From Mycobacterium sp. (GTDB lineage Bacteria; Actinomycetota; Actinomycetes; Mycobacteriales; Mycobacteriaceae): DNA of 64,000 bases. The first letter of the stretch is position 1; each line of letters starts with the position of its first letter. Location of the stretch: positions 1-64,000 of the forward strand of contig VEQU01000001.1 in the NCBI GenBank assembly GCA_018883075.1, written 5' to 3'. Below, piece by piece: positions 62,358 to 64,000 of the stretch. The position numbers were made by a program, and so were the translations under genes. The notes below the pieces were generated by a model. The model was not told where the DNA came from. It did no database searches and saw only the letters and a list, made by a program, of their open reading frames with translations.

Positions 62358-64000
62358 GTGTCCGTAGCGCAGGAGCACGACCTCGAACTGGGTCGAGCGC
62401 GATGGCGCAGCGCCGTCGCGGAGGTGTTGGCCAAGGGCGGCCGCGGCGATGCGCCGGATGCCGCGGGGGAACCCGAGCGGCTGCTGGACTCCGGCACATA
62501 TGAGGGCTTCGACGTCCACCCGCTCTACACCGCGCTGGACGCTCCGCCTGAACAGTCCCTACCGGGCGACTGGCCGTTCGTGCGGGGCGCTGATCGTCAC
62601 CGGGATGTCCTGAGCGGATGGAAGGTCGCCGAGGCGTTCCCGGCATCACCCGGCACGACCGACGACGCCAATGAGGCCCTCCTCGGTGCGCTCGTCGACG
62701 GGGTCAGCGCGCTGATTCTGCGAATCGGAGCCGAGGGAGTCGCACCGGCCGAATTGAGCCGGTTGCTGGAAGGCGTCTACCTCGAGCTCGCGCCGGTGAT
62801 CGTCGACGCGGGAGGGGGCTTCACCGCCGCCGCACAGGAGATGCTGCGGTTGGTGGCCGGTGCCGACGAGCGCAAGCGGGCCATGATGTCGATTGATCTC
62901 GGCGCCGATCCGCTGACCGCACATCTTCGGCGCAGCGGCTCCGCCCGCGTCGAGGACGTCGTCGCGGTCGCCGCCGAAGTGGCGGGGCGTCCCGGGGTTC
63001 GTACCGTGACCGTCGACGGTCCGGTGTTCCATGAGCACGGTGCCAACGCGTCCTGGGAACTGGCCGCAATCATCGGCGCGGCGACCGACTACCTCAGGCT
63101 GCTGACCGATGCCGGCATCGGAGCCGCCGAATCGCTGCAGCAGATCAGTTTCCGGCTGGCAGCCGATGACGACCAGTTCATGACCATCGCGAAATTCCGC
63201 GCGGCACGCCGGTTGTGGGCGAGGATCGCCGAGGTGGTGGGGCACCCCGACAGTGGCGCCGTCCGACTGCATGCGGTGACCTCGCGCGCGATGATGGCCC
63301 AGCGCGACCCGTGGGTCAACATGCTGCGCACCACCGTCGCGGCGTTCGCGGCGGGCGTCGGGGGAGCGGATACCGTGCATGTGCATGCGTTCGACGCGGC
63401 GATCCCGGGTGGGTATCCCGGGGTCACTGCCGCCTTCTCACGCCGGATTGCGCGCAACACCCAACTGCTGCTGCTCGAGGAATCTCACATCGGCCGGATC
63501 CTGGACCCGGCCGGCGGATCGTGGTACGTCGAGAGCCTCACCGAATCCGTTGCCGCACAGGCATGGTCGCATTTTCAGGAGATCGAGTCCCGCGGCGGCT
63601 TCAGGCAGGCCGGTGACCACATCTCAGAGCAGATCGAGCGGATCCGCGCTGCCCGCGCCGACGATATCGCGTGCCGTCGCACGTCGGTCACCGGTGTCAA
63701 CGAATTCCCGAACCTGGCGGAGGACCCACTGCCGCAACCGGCCACGGCGGTCGCCGGATCGCGTTACGCCTGCGCCTTCGAACAACTCCGTGACCGCTCC
63801 GACGTGCACCTCGAGAGGACCGGCGCCCGGCCCACGGCGGTGCTGCTGCCGTTGGGACCGCTGGCGGAGAACAACATCAGGGCGGTCTTCGCCGCGAACC
63901 TCCTGGCCTCCGGCGGCATCGAGGCCGTCAACCCTGGCACCGTCGACGCGGCCGGTGTCGCGGAGGCCGTCGGCGACGCAACCGTTGCGGTCATCTGCGG
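62358..64000 (+). CDS. mutA: methylmalonyl-CoA mutase small subunit, N-terminal part (runs off the window)
   Basis: GTG at 62358; VSVAQEHDLELGRARWRSAVAEVLAKGGRGDAPDAAGEPERLLDSGTYEGFDVHPLYTALD; frame open to 64000; absent from the ORF track because no stop lies in the window. Confidence 0.9.
   Translation, partial: MSVAQEHDLELGRARWRSAVAEVLAKGGRGDAPDAAGEPERLLDSGTYEGFDVHPLYTALDAPPEQSLPGDWPFVRGADRHRDVLSGWKVAEAFPASPGTTDDANEALLGALVDGVSALILRIGAEGVAPAELSRLLEGVYLELAPVIVDAGGGFTAAAQEMLRLVAGADERKRAMMSIDLGADPLTAHLRRSGSARVEDVVAVAAEVAGRPGVRTVTVDGPVFHEHGANASWELAAIIGAATDYLRLLTDAGIGAAESLQQISFRLAADDDQFMTIAKFRAARRLWARIAEVVGHPDSGAVRLHAVTSRAMMAQRDPWVNMLRTTVAAFAAGVGGADTVHVHAFDAAIPGGYPGVTAAFSRRIARNTQLLLLEESHIGRILDPAGGSWYVESLTESVAAQAWSHFQEIESRGGFRQAGDHISEQIERIRAARADDIACRRTSVTGVNEFPNLAEDPLPQPATAVAGSRYACAFEQLRDRSDVHLERTGARPTAVLLPLGPLAENNIRAVFAANLLASGGIEAVNPGTVDAAGVAEAVGDATVAVIC

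Overview
The window is GC-rich core chromosome from a Mycobacterium/Mycolicibacterium-type actinobacterium. From memory, gene order largely follows the M. tuberculosis fmt (Rv1406) to mutA (Rv1492) segment. It runs: fmt-rsmB-rpe-ribD; P55/lprG; riboflavin genes; uvrC-rapZ-yvcK-whiA; gap-pgk-tpiA-secG; the pentose-phosphate block pgl-opcA-zwf-tal-tkt; ctaB/qor/ctaA; ABC exporter and mptB; sufR-sufBDCSUT; trx/echA/ABC-F; acn; ripA-ripB; moxR-DUF58-VWA; mabA-inhA-hemH; NfeD/SPFH; a DedA-like gene; and the start of mutA, which runs off the right edge. I saw no tRNA, rRNA, CRISPR, prophage or IS element. The most unusual signals are: (1) a perfect 35-bp tandem duplication at the zwf/opcA junction that creates two overlapping 11-aa mini-ORFs chained stop-to-start between zwf and opcA; (2) a secreted HExxH protein (10160-11875) with a distal GSSVSHL motif and a PEP-CTERM-like hydrophobic/RRRR tail; (3) a ladder of in-frame GTG codons every 15 nt between ripA and ripB; (4) a palindrome-rich leader before ripA; (5) an ABC ATPase fused to a cyclic-nucleotide-binding-like domain; (6) a candidate SufR operator overlapping the likely sufR start codon. 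All calls come from reading sequence and translations; no database search was run.
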